Assembly: GCA_003344405.1 (NCBI GenBank)
Contig: NOWV01000006.1
Location: 310,001 to 374,000 of the forward strand
DNA from: Trichoplax sp. H2
Lineage: Eukaryota > Placozoa > Uniplacotomia > Trichoplacea
DNA length: 64,000 nucleotides
Direction of reading: 5' to 3'
Shown one piece after another: positions 34,501 to 49,000 of this stretch (the first letter of the stretch is position 1; the number at the start of each line of letters is the position of its first letter). The position numbers were made by a program, and so were the translations under genes. The notes below the pieces were generated by a model. The model was not told where the DNA came from. It ran no database searches and saw only the letters and a list, made by a program, of their open reading frames with translations.

Positions 34501-36927
34501 GAAAACCCTTGAACCATGTCACCACCGTACGAAAATAACTTTGATCTATTCTATTTTGGAACTCAAAACTAGGTCCTTACGGATAATGTAGCCGATGTTG
34601 TCCTAGAATTTTCCTTTTTATGTGCTATTAGCGTGCTAGCAATAGCCTGCCCATGTGCTTTGGGCTTGGCAACACCTACTGCCGTTATGGTTGGTACTGG
34701 AGTAGGAGCTCAGTTAGGCATCCTTATTAAAGGCGGACTACCGTTAGAAATCGCTCATAAGGTTACACTGTCTCAATAATTATTACCCAAAGTGGATAAT
34801 GTCATCTCATACCATAAACATCACTATCCATCTATATTAACATTTGAAATATTATTTCTTAGGTTTCCGTAGTCATCTTTGATAAAACAGGTACCTTAAC
34901 ACAAGGTAAACCCAAGGTGAAAGAAGTTTTATTGGCCAACAGCTTGCTTATAGATGCTAATCAGCTGATTAAATTGGCTGGAGCCGCTGAAAGCAACAGT
35001 GAGCATCCTTTAGCTCAAGCAATCGTGCAATATGCACAAAAGGTTTGTATTAGTCTTTGCAGTTGCTGGCTAATAAAGAGGTGCTTATACAAATAGGAGT
35101 AGTTCAAGCTATGACTAACTACGAGCATTCTACTCAAATCTTTCGTTACAGGAAACCAAAGAAACAATCCTTGGTAAAACTAGCTATTTCAAATCTAAAA
35201 CTGGATTTGGAATAAGTTGCAGTGTAACTTTATCAGAATCGAATGGTAAAACATTAGACAGAATACTGTAGAATATCTTAGCTAAAATGATTTCAATACG
35301 TTTCATTTCCTAATTTTGCATGATGCAGTATATGTTTTTAAATTGATTGAAATTTACAGGAATATATTTTGTTATAGCTTATTTTCCAGTCAATTACAGA
35401 GCAACGTAATTTCCTATTTTCGTGTAGACGAATAACTGAACTTTAATTTTATTACAGTTAACTATAGTAAATCATACCGATTTAAAAGTATTACGGAAAA
35501 AGATCGTGATGTTATCATTGGAAACAGACATTGGATGCATGCTAATCATATTAAGATCAAAACTGAATTTCATCATAAAGTCGCAACTTATGAAAGCCAA
35601 GGAATGAGCGTTGTTTTAGTTGGCATTGATGGTGAGTATGTTGGAATTAAAGAAATGATCACAAATACTGTTACTATTTCAATTAATGAAGAATTGAAAC
35701 TGCAACTGAAGCTATAAACATGGACAATAGGTGAGATCGCTGGAGCTTTTGCTATCTGTGATACGATTAAATCTGATGCAAAGGATGCCGTGCAGAATCT
35801 ACACAAGATGAACATTGAAGTTATTATGATGACTGGAGATAACAGAAGAACTGCAGAAGCTATTGCAAAAGAAGTAATGTATAAATTGTATTCTTACTTT
35901 AGCTATTATAGATCAAAGTAGAATACGAATTTATTTTTAATAATATCATTTAGGTCGGAATTCAAGCAATATATGCTAATGTCAAACCAGCTGACAAAAT
36001 CGCTAAAGTTAAATCGTTACAAAGTCGCAATAATGTAGTAGCTATGGTTGGTGATGGCATTAATGATTCGCCTGCGCTAGCTCAAGCAGATGTAGGAATA
36101 GCTATTGGTAGTGGTACTGACGTAGCTATAGAAGCCGCGGATATAGTTCTGGTTAAGGTTAGGCAAATTTTTCCTCGGTATTATAACCTTCTTTTAATAT
36201 TCGCCTATACTGATATGAGCATGTTGCAACTAAAGTTCATTCGACATTTCATCTTCAATCAGGAGAAATTGATGGACGTTGTCACAGCAATCGATTTATC
36301 CCGAACTACCCTAAGGAGAATAAGATGGAATTACTTTTTCGCAACCATATATAATATTGTATGTATCCCAATAGCTGCAGGTGCTTTTAAGCCAGTTGGA
36401 TTTGTTATACGTCCTTGGATGGCAAGTGCTGCTATGGCTACCTCATCAGTCTCTGTAGTGCTATCTTCATTGTGGTTGAGAAGGTATTACTAAACAATTT
36501 TATGATTATACACGAAATGCAATGACCAAATTATGACTTATTGCTACAATTAAAGGGTTTAAGAACAAAATATGATGCACTCTAGTAATTACCTAAGTAT
36601 TCTGTTATAAATCTACAACATTGTTTAATACTATAGTTACTCTGAGAATAGCTTGTAATATATAGTCATCTCATTTCACCTCACAAATATAATTACATAC
36701 TTCTACAATACTGTAAAGTATACATATCGTATGCATTGACACAAAAAAATTCCTTTTACAGATACAAGAGACCAGCAGGTACAAGATCGATTACAGAATA
36801 CTGGTTTAAAGGTACCTTGGGGCGAAGTCCGAAATTAAATATACATGTAAGCAATAATAGCTATAGAAGTCTGGCTGACGTTGAGGCAGCAGATACTCAA
36901 GCCACGGAAAATTCTCAGTTGCTGTAA
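28552..36927 (+). CDS. ATP7: Copper-transporting P1B-type ATPase, ATP7 family, copy 2 (1293 aa, 21 exons)
   Basis: Exons: 28552-28671, 29222-29782, 30536-30776, 30907-31191, 31276-31436, 31604-31765, 32331-32407, 32541-32700, 32820-32930, 33062-33184, 33451-33542, 33623-33905, 33985-34119, 34573-34761, 34863-35042, 35152-35245, 35458-35631, 35731-35873, 35954-36157, 36263-36483 and 36762-36927. All are GT-AG and in phase, and most equal copy 1 in length. Metal-binding domains 1 (C19/C22), 3 (C169/C172, CHSC), 4 (C241/C244) and 5 (C387/C390) keep CxxC. Domain 2 lacks it and domain 6 has IIGQES in its place. Catalytic motifs are complete: TGE, CPC (863-865), DKTGT (Asp907), HP (948-949), GDGIND (1130-1135), YN and MxxSS. 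The C-terminus ends ENSQLL, a textbook [DE]xxxLL endocytic signal. The linker before domain 5 is Asn/Lys/Asp-rich and unlike copy 1. It is a tandem duplicate of copy 1 and probably an active copper exporter. Confidence 0.95.
29834..29960 (+). repeat. Decayed duplicate of the 3' end of exon 2 in the following intron (pseudo-exon)
   Basis: Downstream of exon 2 of ATP7 copy 2, bases from 29840 on translate as [20 protein letters not shown] before running into a stop. This mirrors the real exon end [20 protein letters not shown]. The flanking intron start (gtagaaat...actagttct) is duplicated as well. It is a partial tandem duplication of exon 2 end plus donor region that has lost its frame and donor. 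Confidence 0.85.
30204..30370. repeat. Intronic tandem duplication, 84-bp unit (ATP7 copy 2)
   Basis: aacgctaatag...cttaggat...tttatcgatcat...tacaagtaga is followed by agcgctagtag...cttaggat...tttatcgatcat...cacaagtaga. The cttaggat anchor is at 30233 and 30317. Confidence 0.8.
31755..32290 (+). repeat. Minisatellite of about 88 bp built from an exon end and its splice donor (ATP7 copy 2, intron 6)
   Basis: The anchor ttggatc (or a variant) occurs at 31771, 31859, 31947, 32036, 32123 and 32218, giving spacings of 88, 88, 89, 87 and 95. Each unit carries gtgctaaaagtcagttgg-like sequence, matching the real exon 6 end and donor (ctgctaaaa|gttagttgg at 31757-31774), then ctaaagtagatg, acgatagtaaaa and ggccagtgaattagatca. 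The first unit overlaps the functional splice site. The intron is therefore about 565 bp, against 113 bp for the same intron of copy 1. Confidence 0.92.
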
Positions 36928-39900
36928 ATATCATCCGTCATCATTTATATTTGGTTTATACGGGTATGAATGCAAGGCTTTCCAGCGAAATGGCTTACAA
37001 TTTACTTCAGAAAATAGCGCTGATGTAGATTTTCATTTATATCTAAATTAAAAAAAAACGAATTAATAAACGTTACTTAAAAGTCGATGGAAAAGTACTT
37101 GCAGATTGATATTTTGATAGTAAGTGATGGCTAGGTCCAGGCATTAAATTTACACATATTTTTATAAATTATAAAATTTGGTTAGAAATTTTAATAGTAA
37201 AGCATAGATTCTCAATACTAGTAAACTGCGTTCCTGGAAATGAGTAAATGTACATCATGTACTGTATACTATTTCCGAATGATTACGTTCATTCTTGTAA
37301 AGAATAACTTATTCAATTTTAAAAATTTTTTAATTTGACTACTAATGTGATAAGAAAATCATCTTAACGGTTTGCGATCTCAATGCTTACCGAATGTACG
37401 GAGAAATCAAATCTATTATAAGTCAAGATCAATTTATAGAATTTTACTTCGAAATTTCGTATTGAAATAAAATATTACAATGACTAATTTAGTTTGTAAC
37501 AAAGTAGAGCTTATTACTATATATTATAATCTTGTACCAGTAGCCATTGTACAGGATAGCTTTCAGGTTAATTTTATCAAACTTACAGTCTAATCTATCG
37601 CCATGTTGAATGAAAACAATTAGGTTTAGATCGAATTCTTATATTGGTTACTTTGTTACCGTTATACTTGCTTCAGAGTATTTTAGATACATTTAAGTGC
37701 GGATATATATTAATGATTACAATAATTTTATAGAGGTAAAATTTAGATTTTACATGATCGTACACCATTCCTATAGTAGATCTTTAAATTGAGTGAAAAG
37801 AAAAATTGTGATATAAATTATGCCGTTAAGTAGAGCATAACGTCCTTATACGAGTTTCTGTTAGAGATATTTTAAAAGCAGTTGATTTCTAGATATCCAG
37901 ACAATGGAAAATGGGATAGTCGATTTTGCACCTTCATTAGCACATTGTTACTCAGTATTTTATTGTAGTCATAATCATATTATTGTGTGATCGACAGCTA
38001 TGCAAGAGTGATATTGCAATTTCCGTTCCAAAATCAAAGTTATTAAGAATAAATCGCCATTTTTTTACCCAATTTTTGTTCTACCTCCATTCATTGAATC
38101 ATTATTAGAACTGAGATATTTGCCGTTCAAATATACCACTAGAAAAAGTACCTTCTATACCATTGCTATAATCTGAATATTTACAGTATATCCATTTATA
38201 TATTTTATTCGGAAATTGAATATTATGGCATATTTATTATAATGCTGATGTGTAGCACAACGCTGCAAAATATACCCTGGGAATAAGTAAATGAATTTTG
38301 CAATTGATTAATTAATCATTTTTACTGATGAAGCATTAAAATGATAGTAAATACAGTCATAAAGATTTATCTTAAGCAAGCATTATCACTCAGGTAAAGC
38401 TACAATTTCGCAATAAAATTGTATTGATAAAGACTAAAGATGGGAGAAAATTCAATGGTTGAAATAGGTCATGGTCGATTATGACATAAAAGAATCATAA
38501 CGTACCATACGATACATACAGGCTATTATTGATCAGTTATCATATTGATACAGAAGAATAATTTCGCCACATGATTTATCTTTGAAATTTATAATAACTT
38601 TAGGCGATAAAAATCGAATTCGCTGCACAATTACATAGGTCTATAGCGTTTTGTTGATGCAGACAGTGCTTATTTTGATAAGTGCCAAGGATAACAAAAA
38701 AGTTCAACAATTGGAATAGCCTATAATGGATCGCTTAAAGGCCGTGATGCTGTATTATTCTTCTTATGACAGTAAAATGAATAAATAGATACATCAACAT
38801 TAAATAATCAATTTCATTTGGTGAGGGTTTATCATATAATTATTATTGATGAACTGTTATGGTGATAGAAAGAGCAATATTTCAGTTTACAAGGTTATAA
38901 TACCCATCTCCACTTAATATTTTATGGCATTTTAAGCGATATAATTATGAGTAATGGATAAGAATAACAGATCAATATTCACGATTGAAATACTTTGCTA
39001 TCGATAACCATAAGAAAATATACCATTAGTTGAAAATTGAACGGGGCTGAAGAGAATAAATTTTCGCATCAGCATAAAATTTTATTCTATATTAAGACTA
39101 CAGCATTTTTATTTTTTAGTATTATTTATTATTATTGATGAAGTATCAAGACAATAAGAAATACTACTGCAATCAATTTGACAGCAGCAGACGGTAATAA
39201 TGAATAATTAACAAAACTTTTAGGAAGTGATCATTGATAACAATAAGGATTAATCTTGCAATAAGATAATGTCTCTTATCTAAGAGCTACTGCTTATTTA
39301 AATAAGGTATTGATAAAAATATAATTATTTACTACAGTAATCACGTAGTGCCATAAAGCGTGAATGATGAGGAATATTTATCTTTCCTTAGCTTAAGAGT
39401 GTGTTATATCGTGTTTTTGTATGTTGATATTGCATTTTATAACAGTAGGAAGAAAAGCCTACATCTATTATTGTATGCGTTAGAGGCTCTATAAATAAGT
39501 TTAAAAGATGAGGAAAAATCAATTGAGTTTATATCAGTTAGCCTATAATGATCGATGATATTGTTGTATATCAAATCAATCATTTCTAAGCAGTATGCTT
39601 TCTCAGATCTAGTTGATAAAAGCAATATTATAATTGGATCTTTTCTAATATTTTATTTTTGAAATTGAAAATTCATCTAAATTTATCTTATAATAAGCTA
39701 ATAGCATGGCTGCATTCCTTAACAACCAGGACAGGTGTTGTAATATTGAATATTTAATCCATCAAGGAGTTACGTAAATTAAGTAAACAATGGAGAAAGA
39801 AGCTCCATTAAGGTGATAGCATGAAATCGCTTTATAGTCAGGCAAATTAATAGAATATTACTTACGTAAGATCTTGTAATCTATTGTATGTACCTATCTT

Positions 39901-40092
39901 TAATATTAAAATCGGTGATTCTACATTTGTGCATTACCTGATTTTGACTTTATTGTAGTTTAACGGCATGTGAGTTATTATTTGAGCAATACGCAGTAAC
40001 ATCAGGATAGGAAACATTCTGACTAATCCAAACTCAAAAAATAAATTTATCAAGATTGCTGAGTGATAGTAAAATTATTTTTCCTACACCTG
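36928..40092. other. Intergenic between ATP7 copies 2 and 3
   Basis: About 3.2 kb without a supported gene. I searched specifically for the four missing N-terminal metal-binding domains of copy 3 (GMTCxxC-type blocks) and saw none. An AATAAA at 37065-37070 is the likely poly(A) signal of copy 2. The frame at 39437-39625 (-) resembles nothing known. Confidence 0.55.
37065..37070 (+). terminator. Poly(A) signal of ATP7 copy 2
   Basis: AATAAA lies about 138 bases after the TAA stop of copy 2 and is the first perfect signal seen downstream. Confidence 0.45.
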
Positions 40093-43000
40093 ATGGCTTC
40101 TAATCTACTTGGACTTAGCCCGAAAGAATCCGATGCAGTCTCTGTTAAAGCTAGTTGTTTGTCGTTGTACATTTCAGGAATGACTTGTGCATTTTGTGCC
40201 AGAACTATTGAACGAGAATTGCAAAAACAAGAAGGTAAATTCGATGCTAGCATATCGTTATATTTTAATCTGTATAGTTGTACCATTTACTTTAATTTCA
40301 AGATTTTAAATAGTATATTTCTTGTATTAATTCTATCGCAATAAAATTATGAATGATCAGTTCAGGACTAGTTGTAACATGCTAACAAATTGAACCATAT
40401 TTAGGAAGTATTCTAAATTAGACATGATATAATCCTAATGCCGCATGTAAGTGTTACAAAACCAGCTCTGCAGCGAGATAACGTGAAGTGCGATCAATAA
40501 GTTGATTCTCTAATCTACGTATTAGGGAGCAATATCTACTCTATCAGGAAGATTTTTCCTATGCTAGTAGACTACGCAAAAATTTATAAGCCTCGTATTT
40601 TACGTAAAACATTAATCTTAAGAACTCCCTTTATCATACGATATACCGCATTTTTATACTCATTTACAATAGTTAGACATCCTAGTTAGTAATATTAATA
40701 TTGAAACCTTCAAATGAATCAATAAACAATTTTATCTACTTCTACTTAATGAAGACAGCAATATTTACGAACATAGACATCTATTGACTAATACAAAATA
40801 GTCAGATTACAATATGTCCTATCACGGAACATTTCCATGATAATTGTAATCTACAACCTACCATAAGTAAGTTATAATTGCAGTGATTAGAATTGCAAGA
40901 ATATTTAAATCAGAATCTCACTGAATAAGGGTAAATCAAAAAATTAACCTAACATATATATTTCTACTATAATCTCAATATTACAGTGCATAACTCTGTA
41001 ACAGTAAGATTTCCCATTACCCTATCATTTAGGATATCTGGTTTTGAATATTTATTCGAAAAACTTTGTAGGGGGTTTTTTAATCAATCTAAAATATTGC
41101 TGTCAGACCGATAAGTGTTAAATTAAAGCAATTTTAAGTCATCTAATAGTGGAGCATCTGTATTAGGATTACAAGCTCCTATTTTCTTTTTATGTCTATC
41201 ATATTCAGCCTTGCAAAACAAAATCCTATTTGTGGCATTCAAATTAGATCTTTTACTATTCTTACGCATAAGAGTATAATTTTATCGTCTACAATAGTAC
41301 TGCAGAAAATATTCATATATCAATATGCAATCTGTTCAATAAATTTAAAATTATAAGACTTATATATAACATTTAAATTAGAGCAGCTCTACTACCAAAA
41401 AGCCAACAGCTGATTACTTTACGCTATCTATTAGTGAAAATCGATCCTAAGATCATAAAACTGCGATTACTCGCTTCTGATTAGTTTCTGACTAGTTTTG
41501 TCATATTAGCTTTGTCAAATAGAATCTTCATGACACTGTAGAATTGGTCAATTGGATATAATTTCATAGTTATATGTGAAATTTAAGGTATTCTTATCGC
41601 CTAGAATTGTATCGAAGTGAATATATGTTTATGCCGTTACATTTTTTATTCTATCTATCTCAAGTATAGTAGCCGTATAAATATAAAATTATAGCAGTTG
41701 TATTATCTAACATGCGGTAATTGATTAATTTTAGGCTATTTAAAGTTTTGAAAATTCAATTCTAATGCCCTAAATTAGGAACATTTATCCTCTAATTGGC
41801 CCTTTGAATCATTCGTCAGGCTGTCCTTTTAAAATAAACCTTTTAGATTGCATGCACTCGTCAAAATTAGATATTAACCTAATCTCACTATTCTCTTCCT
41901 ATCATCATTGTAAGCAATGGAGAATATTTATGTTAGCATATTCGTATATGACTTTACTTGTTATTAAACCATTTTAAACATTTTTCACTCGCAGATACGA
42001 ATATGACGTAAGTTATAATCAGCATATAAGTTAACTTTAACAAATCCTTTTTTGGTATTAGTTTAACAAATTTTGCAGCGTATTAATTTGCTTTAAATCA
42101 TAATATTTAGCTAACTTTCTACTTTAATTTATCAGTTCATTCGCATTTATTGTACACGACATAACTGTATAAATTTTTATTTTGAGTGATAAAAAATAAG
42201 GGCCAAATATCTATTCAAATGTTTGTAACATGTATTTTTATTTATAGAAGCTTTCGCATAAACGTATACAACCGTAAAATTAGACTAATCCTGTCAAAAA
42301 ATGAAGTAATGTAAACAGTCAAGAGTACATCTATATCTTTTCCTAATGTAATGCACACCCTTCATCCTCTCGGTAGTCGTATAAATTTATCCATAAGTAA
42401 TATTAGAGCAGTACTATTATTAAATCATATAAAGTCAAACTATCAAAAGTACCTCCATACATTCTCGTACGGTTGCGCTGGTCTTTTTATCAATCAAAAC
42501 TGTCGTATAAATATAGATGATCACTAAATTAGGGTAGTTTCATCAAGCGATGAAATAATGCCGAATAGTAAGAAAGCATTTGTATCCTGATACTTGTCTT
42601 TTCATCACTTAAGCTATCGCGTAAATATAGACAAGAGTTAATAAAGCAATAATATGATAGCGTTGATTGATCTTGTTTGATATCGATACTGGAAGCTAGG
42701 TATTGTGTGCATGCTTAAAAATTACAAAAATACAAAATTTCATCCTTTTTGCTGCTCTTCTAGTCCTTTTATTGTGAATTTATAACTATTATACAGGTAT
42801 GAAGATAAATAAGAGTTAATTTTGAAAAATTTAAAGAACCCCCCCCCCGTCCGTAAACTGCTTGAAATTATCCTGTACTAGATTATTTATGCATACAGTA
42901 TATCAAAGTGTTACCTAAATACCGATCGACAGGAAATAAACTAACCCATTAGTTTAACAAATTCATACTATTTTTGGTTCTCAAATTAGGAATTATTGCT

Positions 43001-46000
43001 GTATCAGTGGCTCTATTATCATCAACAGGAAATGTTATTTACGATACTAATCGATTGAAAGCTATTCAAGTGCAAAGTCGAATACAACAACTAGGTTTCA
43101 CTGCCTCAATATTATCAGAAGATGATCAGAATAAAAGCCGCATCGAAGTTATGGTAAATAACCTAGCACGGGTACTGTAATAATCGTTTGATCAAATTAT
43201 AGACTTAATATCCCATTTTATGGCCTAGATTGAAAATTTAACATCCACCACTTGCATTGCTGATCTCAAATCCTCATTGCAAAGAATCCAAGGTGTTCAA
43301 ACTGTAACAATCGTCTATCAAACTAAGCGCGCTATCATCAAATTTGATCCTAATCTAGCTAATATTCATCAGATCGTTAAGAAAATTCAGGTTGAATAGT
43401 TAGAGCTGACACTATAAAAAATTTATAGCTAATTCTTTACAAGTACAGAAAATAATTTATCCTATAAAACTTGTAAAATTTTGGGCAATAACCTTGCTAA
43501 TAGAGATTTTCATTTTCAGAATCTTGGATATAAAACAAATCTAATCACGCATGATTCTATGCAAAATAATCTTCAGTGTGGGAAAGATATCCTAAGGTAA
43601 TTTTATTGGAAGATCTTTATCTAACTATCTGTAATTTAATCTAACTTTTAAATAAAAAATTAAATGTTAAAGTTAGAAGCTATTTTTATTTTAACTGTAG
43701 ATGGAAGACTGTATTTATAACTTCTATAATATTTTCCATACCTGTTGTGGTTGTCCTGATCGCTTTCAATCAAAATAGACGAAAGCAAATTATTATTTTT
43801 CCTGGTGTATCATTAAAGAACCTACTTTTACTCGTGCTGTGTACTCCTATTCAGGTCTATTACCTCATTTATTTCTTGATTTTACAATATCAGCGAGCGA
43901 TAAATGTTAAAAAAGCTGATTTATTTTTTGTAATAGAATAATACATATAAGTAGTTATGGCAAAGGTTTACAGAGTTAAAAGCTGAATTTAATTTAGTAG
44001 TAAGATAGGTGTTGCTTAAATTTCGAAGTCAAGAAATGACATCGATCGATAAGAACTTCCTATTCCCAATTCAGATAGCTTGCAACTTACGACTATTATA
44101 GCAGGGACAGTTCGGCAAGCATGGTAGTTATACAGAATCATTAAGCACATGTATTCAAAAGCTATTTTGTAATATTTATAATTAATTCTGGGAGCTATAA
44201 AAGATTAATAGGATTAGCTATAGATTGGACTAAGGGAGAATGAGCAATTGCATACAATCATGAAAGTACATATCTAGAAGCCTTTTCCTTATATCTACAA
44301 TTCTGCCTTAGAGCTATAAATGATTAATAGGATTGAATATGGCCTTAAGGAAAGAACTAGGATTTGTGCAGAACTGTGTGAATATTATAAAATTCATCTC
44401 AAATAATCTGCTGTAGAGAAGAAAGTCCCAAACCGTTCAGTCTATAAACTAGATAACTGGAAATATTGTTAATCTATTTGAATTTCTAATGTTATTGTAG
44501 GTTCTTGGTAGTCTTCAAATCTATCCAGCCTCTTACCATGCAATAAAGTATCGTACAGCAAATATGGATCTATTGGTGTTTATAACAATCACTATTGCCT
44601 ATCTATACTCAGTAAGTTTCGCCATTCACTGACTATGCATTCTTAAAATTATAACTATTTATGAAACATTCAGTTAAATATTACCTTAACTTAAGAGATA
44701 TTTTAGTCACTTACCTTAACATTATATAATTATAATTTGTCTTAAAATTGACTTCTACAAATCAATATCAATATGAAATTTAGCAGAAAACAGCTATTGA
44801 TTTTCAGTAATGGAGTTATTTTCAATCATATGCCTTTTTATATTAATGCTATCGTATTATTTACCTATAAATGAAATATATGTATTAACTTCTAACTACT
44901 TGCGCTTCGCATAAGTAATTGACTGTAACTTTGAGATACGTAAAAAACATATAATTTTTATTGAAGGAAAACGGCTGTTAAAATATTAAACATTACTAAA
45001 CTACTCTAACGGCTAGTTTTAAGCAGTAACATACTGTAGCTTTGAGAGATTGAAAATAAGATGGCTTCAAAACATTCGTCTACCGAAGTTTTTAGTCGGG
45101 GAATAATTTTCAATCATATGCCTAATTATACCGATAATGTCGAATCAATTACCTTTAAAGATATATTAACTGGATAAACCTTTAGCAGCTTGTGCTCCTC
45201 AAAAGTAGCTTACTATAATTTTAAGATAACTATAAAATGTACAATATTTTTTATTAAAACAAAATGTCTACTAAGATATTGAACATTAACAAAAAATTTC
45301 ACCGGCTAGCTAGTAGTAGCATACTGTGCGGCATTAGAACATCGAAATAAGATAGCTTTAAATATAATATTGATCTACTAAATTTTCAAATATTAGCTGG
45401 ATCCAGTATCATAACTATAAAACAAATTGCAACTTTCGGATATAATTATAATAGCTTGTACTGCAATCTTTGCAATCATGCTATTACAGAAACTATCTAC
45501 AAAGATTGTAAACATTAATTAAATGATCCTTTCTATATCCATTATTAAATAGTATGACAATAAGCTATATTAATTAAGTATTTCGAGTACAATTATATGG
45601 GAATTTACGGGAATCACTACGAACTAAACTATTCAACTTTAATGAATAAGTTTTAAACAGTGGACATCTTGTTAAAAATACAAATTTAAAAAATAAATTA
45701 CCGTGCAAAAGTTACTTGAACAGCTATCATCGCTTTACTGAAGTTTCGCAATGAATGAATCTCGCTAAATCCCATTTTAATAATTACCAATAGGTCATTG
45801 CAATGATTGTTTCGGCAATAGCTAATCCACAAATTAGCCCAGACACATTTCTTGAAAATCCTCCATTAATCATGACATTGGTTTCACTAGGGCGATGGAT
45901 AGAAAGTCTTACAAAGGTAAGCTATGAATACTTTTCTATGTTGTGTTTAAATTGCCTGTTTACGTGGATATTTTCGAGATAATTATCCTTTAGCTAAATC

Positions 46001-49000
46001 TTAATTTGTATTGTGTTCATATAAGAATAAAGCACTAGAATCTGCTAGACGATTTCTTCCATCGACAAGTACAGAAGCTTTACTGGTTGTTCTAGGAGCA
46101 AATGGACAAATTGAAAAGTAGAATCAATTTAAGCACATCTACCTCTAATTTCTAATATTATTCATTTGGATTTGAAGCTATAGCGTACAATAAATTTTTC
46201 ACTTATTTAACTAGAGAAGAAATGATCCCTACGGATTTAATGCAACGTGGAGACACAATTAAGATTTTACCAGCTACTCGAGTACTAGTTGATGGAGTAG
46301 TCATCGCTGGATCATCAACGGTTGACGAATCAGTTATTCTAGGGGAGACAACACCTGTTCAGAAGCAAATTGGTGATAAAGTATTTAGTTTATCTATAAA
46401 TCAACAGAATCCTCTTATCATTAGAGTGGAAGGAATGGGTATGAATACCTTAGCATCGCAAATTGCTCGCTTAATTTATAAAGGACAAAGTTTAAAGGTT
46501 ATCCATTGCTAATGAACAGTATAAAGTAGATCATTCTTTTGAATCTTTTCAATTCTATTTGCTTATGCTATTATTTCATTCATGGCTACTAGGTTCCTAT
46601 CCAGCTATTAACCCACAGTATGGCTAATTACTTTTTCTGCATCATTATTTCTTTATCCATGATCGCACTGATATTATGGATCATCATCGGCTATAGTAAC
46701 GTCCAACTTATAGATTTTCAATTTAATGTAAGTAATAGCTGCTTCATAGCTGGGTAAAATTTGGATTAAATTAGAATGTGCTGTATCCAATTATACATAA
46801 AGCGTAAGCATCCTATATTGAGGCAGGAAAATTAGTTGCAGGTTATCTCAAAAATTGATCAATGTAATTTTCATATGTTTAAATTAGAATGCGATATATC
46901 AATCTATCTTATATCAGCATATCTGCTCATCACGAGCTAACTGCTGTGCTTTGTGTTGTTGCAGCCAAAATTCTACAACATCCACGAAGTAACATTGGAA
47001 TTTGCATTTCGTACTGCTATTGCTGTTCTTGCTGTTGCCTATCCATGCTCTTTAGGCTTAGCAACACCAATAGCTTTGATAATCGGGATTGGCATTGCTT
47101 CAAGAAATGGTATTCTTATTAAAGGAGAAAAGCCACTGGCTCGTGCAAAAGGGGTTAGCTATAACAAGATTTGAAAAAATTAACTTGAAGAAAATTAGAA
47201 TGGTTGTGATTTAACGAATTAATTGAGGTTTATGGTACCTTAGAATTACTTAAACTATTCCATTTTTACAATTTTTTTAAGTAAATAAAATAGAAACTAG
47301 CATTGACTAACGATGATGCTGATAATCTGCAAGTACATAGATTCGAACCAATTTTCTAAAAAGTTATCACTAATGCGAAGATGAAACTTTCTATCCAGCT
47401 CACAACTGTTTTCCTAAATAAAACTGGAACAATTACAACAGGAAAATGTAACGTAAAACTTGTGCACAGTTTTGTCGACGAAAGACAATGTTCCAAGTCG
47501 AAACTAATAGCCTTGGCAGGTGCTGCAGAAGCCTGTAGTGAACACTCCGTTGCAGTAGCTATTAGCAATTATGCCAAAGAGGTTAATCAGTGATGTAGCC
47601 TAATTTATAATTTTAATTTTGACTCTTTGGTAGTAAATAAGCCTTTCTTCAATAATCTTTTTCTATTACTATAAAATTAATTCCAATTTGATGAAATCCA
47701 TCCAAATTTTACAGCGTTATCGCTTTTTTACAGTTTTTTCAAGTAGACGTTCTAGGCGATGTTAGTGATTTTCAGGAAATGCAAGGCTTGGGGATACAAT
47801 GCACCGTCACTGATATTGATAACTTGCTAGAAAATACAACTTATGAAGGTTTTTGCGCGGATTTATTAAGGATATAAATATATATTAATGAAAACTGCTT
47901 AAACATATGCTAGAAAATACAATATAGAAAAGTCTTAGTTTATATATATTATGAGCAGAGACATGTGAAAAATGATCTTCTGCTTGTATTCATCAAATAA
48001 TGTTCCTATTACTATTTAACACTAATAGCTATATCTACTGACTATAATAATACATTTTCTATTTCAGATATACCCATTAGCCCAAATTCCATCAATAAAT
48101 CGTATAAGCTAATGCGTATCGACAGTGTAAGATCATATAGGGTTGTTATTGGTAATAGGCAGTGGATGCATCGAAATTGCATTTATATCGGTGATGATGT
48201 CAACGATTCTATGCTGAAAGAGGAGAGAAATGGAAGAAGTGCTCTATTGATAGCAGTTAATGGTGAATGATTATGTAGTAACAAGAATAAGTTACAGCCT
48301 TGAGCTTCCATACGTTCTTAATTAATGCCTAATATTTCATTAGATTTAGCAATTGGAATGATATCTGTAGAAGAAAAGATCAGATACAATGCACAAAATG
48401 CCATCGATGCTATGCGAAGAATGGATCTCGATGTCATCATGTTTACCGGTGATAATCGTCATACAGCAACAGCAGTAGCAAGTCAAGTATGCACAATTAA
48501 TCCATGAAATAGCTGTCACCAAAGCAGCTTTAGAATTATTGAATATAAAATGCAATAGATAATCATATTAGCATGCATTAATCTCGCAGAATTGTTTAAA
48601 TTAAGAGTTGCTAAGTTGTAACTCTGTAATACATGTATGTGAAGCCAAAGCAATTACCGGTAGGCTTGCAAATACTATTGCTAATCAGATCGATATAATT
48701 AGGTTGGAATTAAACATTTATTCGCTGAAACGACTAAATCAAGCCAACTAGCCATCTTACAAGCAATGCAAAGGAAGGGTAAAGTTGTTGCTGCGCTCGG
48801 GAATGATTCATCAGATTCGTCTATTTTAGCTAATGCGGACATCGGCATTGCTATTGGCAGTAATGCACATCTTAGTATTGATTCAGCGAGTATTGAGATT
48901 ATAAAGGTAACTGCAAAAATTGGAATGCTGTTAGTGTAAATTGATTTTTGGATACGGATGCTGCCGGTAATAAGATAATTCTAATCAAATTAAGAAATAC

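Noticed and set aside
47330-47360. ggttcgaatc-like B box on the minus strand, suggesting a tRNA
   Set aside because: The T-stem and acceptor stem do not pair and no A box is positioned correctly; it lies in an ATP7 copy 3 intron.
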